Positions 11,401 to 21,904 of a DNA stretch of 64,000 nucleotides are shown here, one piece after another (within the stretch, counting starts at the first letter, position 1; each line of letters starts with the position of its first letter). Below the pieces are notes generated by a model. That model was not told the origin of the DNA. It was given only the letters and a program-made list of their open reading frames with translations, and ran no database searches. Source of the stretch: Cryptomeria japonica (Eukaryota; Streptophyta; Pinopsida; Cupressales; Cupressaceae); NCBI RefSeq assembly GCF_030272615.1, contig NC_081408.1, positions 606,351,673 through 606,415,672 on the forward strand, written 5' to 3'. The position numbers and the translations under genes are program-made.

Positions 11401-12651
11401 TTGATGGGTCTGGTCAAGCTCCTCATTACTAGACAATAGCTGCTTGAAGAATCTAACAGCTTCATCCCTGATTTCATCCTTATTTGTCAGAGTGTTGTTC
11501 TCAACAGTTAACTTGGTGATTCTATTAGCTGCCTTGTGTTTTAGGGAGGTCATGTGGAAAAACTTAGTGTTTCTGTTCCCTGCCTTCAGCCATATAGCCC
11601 TGGATCTCTATCTCCAATATATTTCTTCCCTTGAAATTATGGTATGAATAATGTCAAGGACCTTATCTTCCATGGCTCTGGAATACTTTGTGTAGCCCTC
11701 TTTCTGGATGGAGATTTGAATCTGGTTCAGTTCCTCCTTTATCTTTTTCTTTGAATCAAAAATATCACCAAAGACCTTTTTGTTCCAAGTCTTAATGTTG
11801 GTTTTGACATGTTTAAGTTTTTTGGCAACTTTATACATGGTTGTTCCATTAATATCAAGATTCCACCATTCAGCAATGGACTTTTCAAGATTGGGGTGGG
11901 ATATCCACATCTTTTCAAAGCGAAAGGGGAATCTTTGATTTTGCTTAGAGTTCTCAGCAACAAAGGAAATGGGATAATGATCTGATCCAATTCTATCAAT
12001 GACAGAAAGGGAACAACTATGAGAAAGAATCCAATCATTAGAGAGAAGAGCTCTATCAAGTCTTACCTGGATAAGATCTTCCCCATCTCTTCGATTTGAC
12101 CAAGTGTAGGAGGCTCCACTAAGATCCAGATCAATGAGAGCATTGTCATTGATAAAGTCGACCAGGTCGGACCTGCTTTCAGGTTGAGCTTGACTACCTC
12201 CAAATTTTTCTCTATCTTGTAGAGGAGTATTGAAATCTCCCATAACAATCCAACTGTTCATAGAGAAATTTTTCCTTTTTTGCTGAACTTTTTCCCAAAA
12301 TTTACTTCTAGCATGTTTGGAATTAGGGGCATAGATGTTAGTTATAACAAATTCCTTCTCATCAAAAATATTTCTGGCTTTTAAGGATAGAATATTGCCA
12401 TCCTCTTCAATCATGTCTCCAGAAGTTGTGCTTTTATTCCAGAATATAGCAACTCCTCCAAAGGCATCATTTGAGCTACTACCACAGACTCCCCCATTTT
12501 TAAAAAACTTAATTTTCTCCACTTTTTCTTTGCTCATTTTAGTTTCTTGAATCAGGATAATATCCGGATTTTGATCTCGAATAAGATTCCTTAATATATC
12601 CTGTTTATTGAGACCATTTAGGCTTCTGATGTTCCATGATATTACCTTCAT
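8452..12651 (-). pseudogene. LINE-b ORF2: endonuclease, reverse transcriptase, RNase H
   Basis: One continuous frame of about 1,400 codons runs from ATG 12651 to TGA 8452-8454. The N-terminus is an AP-type endonuclease (KVISWNIRSLNG, IQETK, WIVMGDFNT, GSDHYPI). The middle is a non-LTR reverse transcriptase with DKAPGPNGF, FRPISLCN, KLDLAKAYDRVEW, RGLRQGDPISP and the active-site motif FVDD (near residue 690; normally YADD or FADD). A zf-RVT-like CELCQKEEESVDHLFFHC block follows. The C-terminus is a type I RNase H with the expected acidic residues in NFDGA, VIEAMA, LEGDS and KVADILA. About six in-frame stops are present, nearly all TAG, at positions where related proteins have Gln or Trp. The enzyme would drive target-primed reverse transcription in the nucleus. 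Confidence 0.93.
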
Positions 12652-14366
12652 TTTAAGACCTGGGGACAGGACTCCTTGATAGTTCTCTGCCTTCCATCAG
12701 CTATGCTTTGTTTATACTCCTGGTCCCTGTGCCATTTCATGGTTTTGCATCCTGGTGGGGATCTTGATGCCCCAAAATTTGCCTTAGATCTGGTTCTGGT
12801 TTTTACTCCATTAGGACCTCCTGTCTTCTTGGTCTTAATTTTCTTTTCATTTTCTATCATGTTTTCTTCTTGTTGTTCTGCCCTGGATTCATCTTGTATG
12901 TTACTCCAAAGCTTTTCTCTCTTCTGGGGTGAAGTGGTCATATTTACTTCTATGTTCTGGAATAAGGCATTTAAGTTTGCTTGCGGTGATCCAAACTTGT
13001 TGCTCCTTCTCATTTCTATTTCCTATTCCTGAAGCTCTTTCCCTAAATAGGGTTCTTCTTTCTCTGAAATGGGTTCATTTCGTTCCTCATGATGTGAGTC
13101 AGTGATATCCTCAATCTCACCATCCTCAAGGGTCTCTGTACTGATTTCATCCTCCTTTTCTTGCAACTAAAGGGCTTCAAAGGTATTACCTATTTTGATC
13201 TCAAACTCCTTAGTTTCATTCTTCTTGTTCCCCTTCAAAGTAGGGTCTTTAGTTAAGTCACTGGATTCATTTTCCTGATTTTCTGTAAATAGATTTCCAC
13301 TTTTTTCTTCTGCCTTATTGCAGACTTTGTTGTTATTTTTTTCTTTCCATACCGGTTTATTAATATTTTTGTCTTTAATCATAGGTCTTTTAGGGTTGCT
13401 GGGACAAGCCTTACCCCAGTGACCTGCTTTTTTGCAAGAAAAGCACACAAAAGGGAGAGATTCAAATTCAATGGTTTGTTCCCATACCCCAAGTTTGGAA
13501 TTTATATCAATGGTGCTTGGGAGATCCATATTCTATGAAATGTTGACGCAGATGCATGCATACACAAGTCTCTTGCGAGCTACAGTCATTGGATCTATCG
13601 CAATAAGCTCCCCAAAGGAGTTAGCAATTTCTGAGAAAACATCCTCCACCCAGTATTCCAACAGTAGTCCAGGTAGTCTTACCCACACCGGGGCAGATTC
13701 AAAAACGGAATCATTTAGTTCCATGTTAGGGGTCCATTTTCTTAAAGAAAGAGATGATTTACCAAACATCCAGGGGCCTCCACCTAGAACTGCTTCCAAA
13801 CCTTCCCCGCATGAAAAAGAAAACACAAAAAAACCCCTTGGCAAGGTAGAAACTTCAACCTGTCCTTTCATTCTCCATTTTCTTTTAACAAAGGATCTAA
13901 CATCCTCAATATTAGGTCAGGGTCTGACAAATTTTCCCACCAAAGAGAGAGTCATTAAAGAAATGCTATGCTCAATAACCAAATCAGGAACCTCTATCAC
14001 AAGTTTACCTATTCTATTGTCTGATATATCCTTCACAAAGGGGAGAGAGGATTTACCAGATGGTTTACTAGAGGCATGTCTAGCGAAGAGGCTATTCCAT
14101 GGTTTAGGTATTCATCCCTCCTTGGTAGTACCTAAAACGGCCTGCACCACCTCGGGACAAGAATCTTGCATGTTTTTTAACTTTTTAGGATCAGGAGGAG
14201 GGTCCCATGTTCGTGGGTCCCCATCCCGTCTTCCATCCTCATCATCAGCTGTGTGTCCTTGAGTTGCAATGGATACAGACCCAGAGGACCCAACATTGTT
14301 GTTCCCTCCATTTCCTGAATTCAAATTTCCCCCTGCAAACGTTGTTCCCTCCGCTATTCCCTCCAT
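12648..14366 (-). pseudogene. LINE-b ORF1, Gag-like nucleic-acid-binding protein
   Basis: The ATG at 14366 lies 35 bases from the element end. The roughly 570-codon frame has a Gly/Asn-rich N-terminus and a central DUF4283-type block (GGPWMFGKSSLSLRKW...PVWVRLPGLLLEYW). A single zinc knuckle, CFSCKKAGHWGKAC, follows at about residue 305 with perfect CX2CX4HX4C spacing. The C-terminus is long, acidic and then basic. This is the usual plant L1 ORF1 layout, in which the protein coats the element RNA. In-frame stops occur after about residue 84, at about 150, after the DUF4283 block and in the tail. The terminal TGA overlaps the ORF2 ATG as ATGA (12648-12651). Confidence 0.85.
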
Positions 14367-14417
14367 GCTATTATGATATCACTTTGTTGAATGTTGTGCT
14401 TGGATGTTTTACTTGTT

Positions 14418-14562
14418 GTGGATGCTTTAAAATCATTTTGGATTGCATACATGGTTTTAACTAAACTGGTTGATTGTTTTTACCGGTTTGTATATGAAGT
14501 GCTATTATTTTTGCTATCACTGATTCACCCCCCCCCCTTCTCAGTGCTTTATAAGTCTATCA
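14418..14562 (+). mobile_element. Element E 3' LTR, distal part
   Basis: This continues the LTR interrupted at 6433: it aligns with the reverse complement of 51232-51395 in the element D LTR, including ATTCACCCCC and the terminus TTTATAAGTCTATCA ending in CA at 14562. The very next base begins sequence homologous to copia gag, so E is inserted in copia F here. Confidence 0.8.
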
Positions 14563-15024
14563 AACTCTTGACTCCATCATTGGTAAAATGACTGATTTTT
14601 AATTAAATGGTTATGATGGAAGTAATCAAAAATTAGAGTTTGCATTCAGAGCTTCAGTTTCAAACCCATCGGTAAGGAAAAGAAGAGAAGCTAGTTACAG
14701 TCATGAGTCTAGATCCAGTAGAGAAGTTGATGATAAAGATAGTCTGATTGAGCTTGAAGCATTATTGGCCAAGCAGTTACCAAGAGGTACCCATAAGTAC
14801 AAAGGTAAATTACCTTTGAAGTGTTTTCCATGTAACCGGATTGGACATATTGTTGCTAACTGTCCAAATGGAGATAATGAGAAGAAACATGAGAACTATA
14901 AGAAGTACAAAGGCAAAGGAAAAAGAGATTGTCTCATTGTTGTGGATGGAGGAATTATAGATGAGGAATCTAAAGAAGATGAAAATGAGGAAATTGTCTT
15001 TGTTGCCATTAAAGAAGAAATTTG
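14563..15024 (+). pseudogene. Copia F gag, 5'-truncated by element E
   Basis: Translation gives LDSIIGKMTDF.LNGYDGS, then LELEALLAKQLPRGT-like sequence and a zinc knuckle CFPCNRIGHIVANC with perfect CX2CX4HX4C spacing. The tail is Lys-rich and acidic and ends VFVAIKEE. Copia C gag (about 62225-62660) matches block for block. One in-frame stop follows TDF. The N-terminal half of gag is missing because element E ends at 14562. Protease, integrase and most of reverse transcriptase are deleted immediately downstream (see the next entry). Confidence 0.85.
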
Positions 15025-15788
15025 GTATGGGAGATTCTAAACCGATAACTACTCCTATGACTACAAGTGAAAAATTGACAAGAAAAGATGTTTCTGCACC
15101 GGTAAATCCTACAAGATACAAATCTATGATTGGAGGTCTTCTTTATTTGACTCAGATTAGGCCTGACATAATGAATGTTGTTTGTATTCTTTCAAGATTT
15201 CAAAGTGATCCTAGAGAAAATCATGAGAGTGCAGTGAAAAGGATTTTTAGATACTTGCAAGGTACATCAGAATATGGTTTATGGTACCCTAAGGATGATA
15301 ACTTTACTTTATGTGCATATACAAATGTTGATTGGGTTGGAGATGATGTGGACCGAAAAAGTACTTCCGGTGGAGCTTTCTTTCTTGGAAAGAGGTTGGT
15401 TTCATGGATCAACAAGAAACAATCATGTACTTCTTTATCTATTGTTGAAGATGAGTATGTTGTTGCTACTACTAGTTGTACATATGTGTTATGGATGAAG
15501 CAAATGCTAAAAGATATAAAGGTGGAGTGTAATGCACCAGTAGTTATTCACTATGATAACTCAGCTGCTATTGATATATCAAAGAATCTGTTATTTCATT
15601 CTAAGACAAAGCACATATCTATCAAGTACAACTTTTTGAAGGAAAAGGTGGAAGCAAATGAAGTTAAACTAGTTTATGTGAACACTAAAGAACACATTAC
15701 AAATATTTTCACTAAACCTTTGCCTAAAGAATCATTTGAGTACCCGAGAGATAGATTAGGGGTTTCTGGCCCTCCGATAGAGAATTGA
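15016..15788 (+). pseudogene. Copia F: end of reverse transcriptase region and RNase H, after internal deletion
   Basis: The frame begins at the gag/pol deletion junction with FGMGDSKP.TTPMTTSEKL, the C-terminal end of the copia RT domain. It continues through the Ty1/copia RNase H: NPTRYKSMIGGLLYL, AVKRIFRYLQGTSEYGLWY, DWVGDDVDRKSTSGGAFFLG, WMKQMLKDI, IHYDNSAAIDI, HSKTKHISIKY, FTKPLPKESFE. It ends at the stop at 15786-15788. It aligns along its whole length with copia A (30650-31421). It is not in the gag frame: the deletion fused the two parts out of frame. Confidence 0.88.
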
Positions 15789-16207
15789 TTATGCGATTTG
15801 GCATCAGTCTGGTATGCATTATCAAAGATATTTTTCATTATAGCACTGATGTGGGGATGCTACTGCTCAGTGGGGATAGTCAACTTTGTGATTCAGTGGT
15901 TTATGTTTTTGCTTTGATATTTTTGTCAGATTTTTGGCTTTGATGTCAAAGGGGGAGAGATATTGATGTGAAAAAGAAAAAGTAAAAGGGGGAGAGATAT
16001 TAAAAAGAAAAAGTAAAAGGGAGAGATATATGTATATTTCAGAGCTTTGTAGAGATATTATTCACAGGGGGAGTTTGGTATTTTCATTGCTATATCTTTG
16101 AGTAGGAGATTGTTGGTTGTCTTCCATTGGGGGAGACTAGTTTGGAATTTCTTGGTACTTAGATGTTTTTCACATCTAGTGTTTCCATCAATGCCAAAGG
16201 GGGAGAT
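15789..16207 (+). promoter_or_regulatory. Copia F 3' untranslated region with multiple polypurine tracts
   Basis: At least six purine tracts of the type GGGGGAG occur at about 15950, 15987, 16018 (as AAAGGGAGAG), 16066, 16129 and 16199. The last abuts the LTR. A roughly 30-bp purine-rich unit (AAAAAGTAAAAGGGGGAGAG) is tandemly repeated at 15948-16030. Multiple polypurine tracts are a known trait of the Sirevirus branch of plant copia elements. Confidence 0.75.
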
Positions 16208-17421
16208 TGTTGGCCATTTTTAGGAATTGATTATGTGTTGCATTGATGTTTTGTCATTGATGCCAACACTAGCTATTTGGATGCTTTATCGACACTCTTC
16301 TAGTTCCAGTAATTTGAGTGGTTTCGGGGTTGATTTGGATCTAGAATGATCTAGTAGGCTCCAATATAGTTTGGTTATGGAACTCACTTATTAATGATAC
16401 TCATGTTCACATCCAGTAAGTTAGTTTTGCTCTGATGATCAGATGCTATCCTGTTTGCTTAGAAGCTTGGTTTCTAGTTTTGATGACGGTTCCACCAATA
16501 AAGATTTTGATGAAGATCTTTGATGAATTGCATAATTGGTGTTGGTGTAGCTTTTGGTATGGTTTCTAGATGTTGTTGGTGATCATGTTTGAGACTTGGT
16601 GAATGGAGATCATTGTTGTAGCGTGTGGACCTCTATTGGGTCCCGGTTGGTCTAGGTTGTGGACCAGTTTAATGAAGCGTGTGGATTGGACCTCTCAATA
16701 CGTGTTTGTGATGTCCTATGTGTTGGATATTATTATTTAATCTTAGGCCAACATGTTTTGTAACTATGTAATTGGTTTATTGTCTTGTAGTCAATCCAAT
16801 TTCTTATGGTCGAGGGTTTGTATATATATTGTAAGATCTCATTGTAGATCATCATCGAATAAGATTATGGTAATGGAAAGAGATGTAATGTGAGAATAAT
16901 GTAATATCATTCAGGTAGAGGATTTGCTCGATCATTGTAGATTGAATTGGGTTTATGTAAGAGGATTTAGTCCTCTGATATTGAGCTTAACCGGAACTAT
17001 ACTCAAGCATAGGAGATGCTATCTTTTGCAGTTCAACACTTCTTCGGATTGTAGTCTGGATTTATATGTAGTTAGTGAGACTCCTTTTGTGATGATAAGT
17101 GCACTATAGGTTGTTGGCCTCCTAAAAGTGTAGGTCCCTCAATTGTAATTCACATACTTACTACAGAAGTATTATCTCGCTGTGGGTAGGCTTCCCATCA
17201 TGGGTTTTCCCTTACTAGGTTTTCCACGTATAAATTTTGGTGTCATGTGGATGGTATTTATTTTGTGATTATTGTTTATGCTTAACTTGTTTAACTGCTA
17301 TTCTGGTATTTGGTTTAAGCATTCTAGTATTAAACTTTCATTTGCTAATGGTTCCAGTAATCTATGACAACTGATTTAGCCCCCCTCTCAGTTGTCTTCT
17401 GGTTATTTGAATTGGCTAGCA
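16208..17421 (+). mobile_element. Copia F 3' LTR
   Basis: It starts TGTTGGCC after the polypurine tract and is homologous, but not identical, to the copia A LTRs. Shared landmarks are a TATATATA box at 16821 followed by GTAAGATCTC, a GAGGCTCC-like block and the distal CCCCCCTCTCAGTTGTC. The right end is estimated at the CA of 17420-17421 because the terminal bases differ from A. The 5' partner would lie left of the window. Confidence 0.75.
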
Positions 17422-17529
17422 CCTACATATCACCTCATACCGGTGATATCATATGTCAACTTAGAATGTACTTCTCTTCTTTATGTCGATTCAATCTTCT
17501 TCATACCAGTTGACATACTCTACCGGTAA

Positions 17530-18255
17530 CCTGCAATATTGGTTGACATCAATGACAACTCAATGCCAACAGATCAGACCTTGTATAGATTCATGATTGG
17601 CACTCTATTGTATTTCACAGCTTCAAGGCTTGATATTGTGCAACCAGCATTTTTGGTAGCCATATTCCAAGCTAATCCAAAGAAATCACATATAAATGTT
17701 GTTAGAAGAATCTTTAAATATCTGTAGGGAACACTTAGCTATGGCTTGTGGTAACCAAACAAAGAACATTTCACTTTACAAGCCTTTACTGATTTTGATT
17801 GGGCAGGTTGCATAGATAATAGAAAGAGCACTAGTGGTGGAGCTTTCTTTCTTGGAGATAGATTAGTGTCATGGCACATTAAGAAGAAAGACTCCATCTC
17901 TCTTTCTACAGCTTAATCCAAGTATATATCTGCTACCACATGTTGTTCATAAGTTTTTTGGATTAAGCAGACAATAAAGGACATCTAGGTAGAGTATGTA
18001 GAGACAATCTTCATCAATTGTGATAATTCATGTATAATCAACATACCCAAGAACCCTATTATGCACTCAAGGACAAAACAAATAGCAATTAAGCATCATT
18101 TTCTCAGGGAGAAGGTTGTAGAGAAGGAGGTAAAGGTTGAATATGTTCCCACAAGTGAGAAGGTTGCTTACATTTTCATAAAGCCTCTTCCAAAAGATAC
18201 ATTTGAGTATCTAAGATACAATTTGGGTGTTGTTCCACCTTCCTTCACCACTTAA
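17530..18255 (+). pseudogene. Copia G pol remnant: end of RT region and RNase H
   Basis: Translation shows DQTLYRFMIGTLLYFTASRLDI, RRIFKYL, GGAFFLGDRLVSWH, NCDNSCIINI, HSRTKQIAIKHHFLREKV and FIKPLPKDTFEYLR. This is a diverged Ty1/copia RNase H with several stops. It is clearly a different subfamily from F and A. Everything upstream of the RT C-terminus is missing here; F's LTR lies about 110 bases to the left. Its 3' untranslated part is interrupted by copia A and resumes at 32981. Confidence 0.82.
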
Positions 18256-18411
18256 ATGCATTATTGAGGTCTATGGTTCAGGTGGAGCATACTATTTTAC
18301 AAATTTTTCATCCTTAAACTTCATGTACAATCTTAGGGGGAGTTTTGAAATTGTTATGAGCAGTATTAATGCTACTTTATATATTGTAATAATGGTTCAT
18401 ATAGTGAAATA

Positions 18412-19645
18412 TATTGGCAATTTAGAGGAATTGATTATGTGTTGCATCGATGTTCTGTCATTGATGTCAACACTAGTTGTTTTGCTGTCTATCGGCTTCC
18501 GATAGAGTGGTTGGCCTATGATATTGATCTGGAGACCATCTTTGGTATTCTCTGATTTGGTTTGGCTTGTGGTATTGGCTTGGATTTTTTATTCATGTGT
18601 TCTTGATGCATATCACATTCAGTTGGTGTGGGATTTGATGATCTAGATGCTATCATTTGTTCTAGTAAGCCTTTTGGTCACCAGTAAGGGTTTTACTGCC
18701 AACGCTTTGATGAAGATCTTTAGATGAATCTGATAAATGGTGTTGGTGTGGCTTCTAGAAGGTTATTAGAATGCTAATTATTATCTTATTCATGTTCTAG
18801 TTGATCGATGGTGTTTCATTTGGCTTATGGAGACCTATTATAGGTTTTGTCTTATTCTGCTAGGTTATGAAGTGGTTTGATAACATGTTGGTTGATGCTC
18901 CTGATGCGTTACCCATTGGATTTATTGTTTGGATTATGTTGTTTCGGTCTTAAGACAACTTGGTTTATCATTGGTTTGTGGTATTATGTAACGGATCTAT
19001 TGTATTATCTTTTGGGTGGTCGACCTAATTGTTTAGGTCCTGGGTTGGTATAAATATGATGTAAGATCTCTTTGTAGATCATGGTCTTATGGGATATAGG
19101 ATTATCTATGTGCAAATAATGTTGTAATCATATGCAAAGGTTTTGGTCAATCATAGGTGATCGAATTGGGTTTTTTAAAGAGGTTTAAGACCTCCGGTAT
19201 TGAGCTTAACTAGAACTGTACTCAAGCATAGGAGATGCTATTCTTGCAGTTCACTCATCTTTCCAGATTGTAGTCCCAATTTCTTTGTAGTCAGTGAGGC
19301 TCCTTTTGTGATGAGTAGTGTGCTCTAGGCAGTGTGACTTCCTACATGTGCAGGCCCCTCTTATTGTAGTCACATACTTGCTACAAAAGTATTATCTGAC
19401 TGTGGGTAGGCTTCCCACCATGGTTTTTCGCTTTACCAAGTTTTCCAGTTACAAATCTTGGTGTCATGTGTTATGGATGGTTAGTTAATTATTCTGTAAT
19501 TTTTGTTTATGCTTAACTATTACATCTGCTATTTTGGTACTTGGTTTATGCATTTTTATAGAAGGTTTTGTGAGCTTAAAGTTTTATAATCTTTTGACAA
19601 CTGATTCAACACCCACCTCTTAGTTATCCATCGATTATCCTTTTT
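18412..19645 (+). mobile_element. Copia A 5' LTR
   Basis: This is a direct repeat of 31788-32980. Shared landmarks are the start TATTGGC (TGTCGGC in the partner), TATAAATA at 19049-19056 with GTAAGATCTCTTTGTAGATC downstream, and the distal CAACTGATTC...TTATCCT. The first dinucleotide has decayed from TG to TA, and the last bases are degenerate. No clear target-site duplication could be matched (AAATA on the left, GAATC on the right). Confidence 0.85.
19049..19056 (+). promoter_or_regulatory. TATA box of the copia A 5' LTR
   Basis: TATAAATA lies about 640 bases into the LTR and is conserved at 32403-32410 in the 3' LTR and as TATATATA at 16821 in copia F, each followed by the same GTAAGATCTC block. 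The position fits the U3/R boundary. Confidence 0.6.
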
Positions 19646-19676
19646 TAAAGAAGGTTAACCGCTCGAGGAAGATCCT

Positions 19677-20528
19677 ATGACAACTAATAATTCAAATGCA
19701 TCTATTTTTTGGAGAGAAACCCCTAAACTTGATTTGATAAGTTACATATGGAATATTTAGATGGAGACTCATTTGAGATGTATTGGGAAAGAAATTTGGG
19801 AGAGCATGAAGAAAGGCTATACTCCTCATAATCCGGCATCCCAAAAATCCTCCTCTGGCAAGCCTGGATAAGGACATTAAAAATGATTGTGGAGCAAGAG
19901 AACCACCCTTGAGCGCACAATTTGATCAGTAAATTATGGGATTAACTGACCAATATAATGCAAAGGATATATGGTATAAGTTGCAAGCTTTGAATGAAGG
20001 TGACCCTATTGTTAAAATTGCTAAACTTGATGGTTAATAGGTAAGGTATGAGAACCCAAAGATAGAAGAAGACGAAAGGATTACTTCTTTCATAGAAAGA
20101 GAATGAAATTGTTATGGGAATTTAGTGTTGTTGTGGATCTTTGAGCAAAGATGAGATTGTTTCTAAAGTTTTGAGAGATTTGCCACCGACTTAAAAAATG
20201 AAGGCTACTCCAATTAATAAGCTGAGAACAATGGATAACACTTTTGTTAACCAAGATAATTTGGTTGAAAATTTGTCTGCTTTTGAGCTTGAAGAATTTG
20301 GTCATCAAAGAGCTACAAAGGTTGAATCTGATTTTCATGCACCTATATCATTAACTAGCAAGAGTGATTGGAAATATTTATATGTGAAGGAACTGAATGA
20401 AATGAATAAAGAAGATGAAGAGTTTGAACAACTGGAAGCCCTATTTTCTAGAAGAGTGCCTAAAGGTCCTATTGAAAGTAAGTATGAAGGAAAATCGTGT
20501 TTTAAATGTTTTGCATGTAATAAGATAG
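19677..20528 (+). pseudogene. Copia A gag, first part
   Basis: The ATG at 19677 begins MTTNNSNASIFWRETPKLD, and the frame is broken early by stops and frameshifts. The readable end (20198-20528) includes FEQLEALFSRRVPKGPIESKYEGKSCFKCFACNKI. The last residues are the first half of a zinc knuckle, and the frame is cut at 20528 by element B. The second half of the knuckle resumes at 28065 (GHFSSRC), giving a perfect CX2CX4HX4C once B is ignored. Confidence 0.85.
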
Positions 20529-21655
20529 TGATGAATACTAAGAGGGGTGGGGGTGAATTAGTATACCTAATAACTTCAATAAACACTTAAATAGTTTAAC
20601 TGTTGACTGATGAAGAAGGTTAGAACAAAAACAAGCCAGATAGAAAATAAAGCATTCACCCAAAAAAGTGCAATCACCATAACCCAAGATGTTTTTGAGG
20701 TGGAAACACAAATGGGAAAAACCACATTGAGTAAACTCACAAGTCAACTATCTGCATAATAGTAACCAAACCGGTTAAGGTCATACCGGTTAAGGTCTTA
20801 CAGTGTTCTTCACCAGAACAAATCCTGCTAAGAATTCAAATCTCTGTTAGGAGATAAGTCCTGTTAAAGACTACCCTATTAAAGGATTTCAAATTCACAA
20901 CTTTGAATCACCTTGTTAGAGATTTTAAAAAAGGCTTGGTTGGGCCTACTCGGTTAAGGGTTTCAGACTTGTCGAAGATATTAGTAATCAACAAGTGAAT
21001 GATCTAGATAGTAGCACAAAATGCTTGATTAGATCCTTGACAATTCCTTGTTAATGTATTCAAGCATTACTTTAGTCTTCTTATGTCTTGCACTCTCAAT
21101 CTCAGTCATGAGATTCCTTTTCTTGATCAGACCTAATCTTTTTACAAAAGGTTTGCACATAACAACTTCTCTTCTATTTTTAAAACCCTAGACATGATGT
21201 CCTTATATAGGAACTTGATTTCATGTCAGTCCAATAAGATTAGACTATAATTTCCTAGGTATAGTGCATCTAGACACATTTGGTAACATGGCACAAAACA
21301 TCGGCATAGTATCAGTGGATGGTAACTCATCACACATTACATGTATACCGGTTGATTACATATACCAATCATTGGTTAACAAGTTAAGACAAGAAAACTA
21401 GAACATAGTTGTTCTGATCAAAATATTAGCTATCGCTCGGGGTCTTCGTTCAGCTTGAGATCTTCATACCACTTGGGATCTTTGGTCATACTAAGACTGG
21501 TAAGCATTTTCTACACAACACCGATAGTCTCCAACAAACAAAGACTATACATACAATACCGGTTAGAACAACTATCGGTTGAGAATAATACATTCATCGA
21601 ATAAGTGTGTGTCCATCAATGACAATCACAACTAAACATCATCAAAATACCAACA
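20529..21655 (-). mobile_element. Element B 3' LTR
   Basis: It pairs with 26921-28064; by eye about nine bases in ten match over the first 250. On the minus strand it starts TGTTGGTATTTTGATGATG next to a polypurine tract and contains CTATATAAGG (21203-21210 on the plus strand) as a likely TATA box. Confidence 0.88.
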
Positions 21656-21904
21656 ATATTTCCCTTTGGCATTGATGGCAACACCTAGGGAAATTTTTGA
21701 CATCCAAGTGCTGAAACAAAAAAAAAGCCATGAGCAAAATTACTCCCCCTAAGCATATACACTACTCCCTTTGCAAAAATTAGAAGTAAGTGCAAAAATA
21801 CTCATCAAAATTTGAAGATAGATACACTACTCCCCCTTTGCCAACAATGACAAAGTAAATGCAAAATTTTGCCAGTTTGCATAATGTAAAAATAGAGTAT
21901 GTGT
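21656..21904 (-). promoter_or_regulatory. Element B polypurine region
   Basis: On the minus strand this holds CCAAAGGGAAATAT directly before the 3' LTR. Farther upstream it has GGCAAAGGGGGAG (about 21833-21845), GCAAAGGGAGTAG (about 21772) and TTAGGGGGAG (about 21750). The repeated purine tracts match those of copia F and A, so B shares the 3' replication signals of the autonomous elements. Confidence 0.75.

Larger units (their letters stand above)
6434..14400 (-). mobile_element. LINE-b, near-full-length L1-type retrotransposon with three ORFs
   Basis: The 7,967-bp insert is flanked by a perfect 17-bp duplication (6417-6433 and 14401-14417) and splits the 3' LTR of element E. On the minus strand it has a 34-base leader, ORF1 (Gag-like with a CCHC knuckle), ORF2 (endonuclease, reverse transcriptase, RNase H) and a third ORF. 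Its 3' end reads ...AATTAATCAGA with no long poly(A), like LINE-a. The three ORFs each stay essentially in one frame and are broken by in-frame stops, so the copy is relatively young among its neighbours but dead. Confidence 0.92.

Noticed and set aside
13432-14262. 276-residue plus-strand frame
   Set aside because: Antisense to LINE-b ORF1, whose zinc knuckle and DUF4283-type block are on the minus strand.
14750-15060. A natural gag-RNase H fusion gene in copia F
   Set aside because: The gag and RNase H parts are in different frames at the junction and the breakpoints share microhomology, so it is a deletion scar and not a designed fusion.
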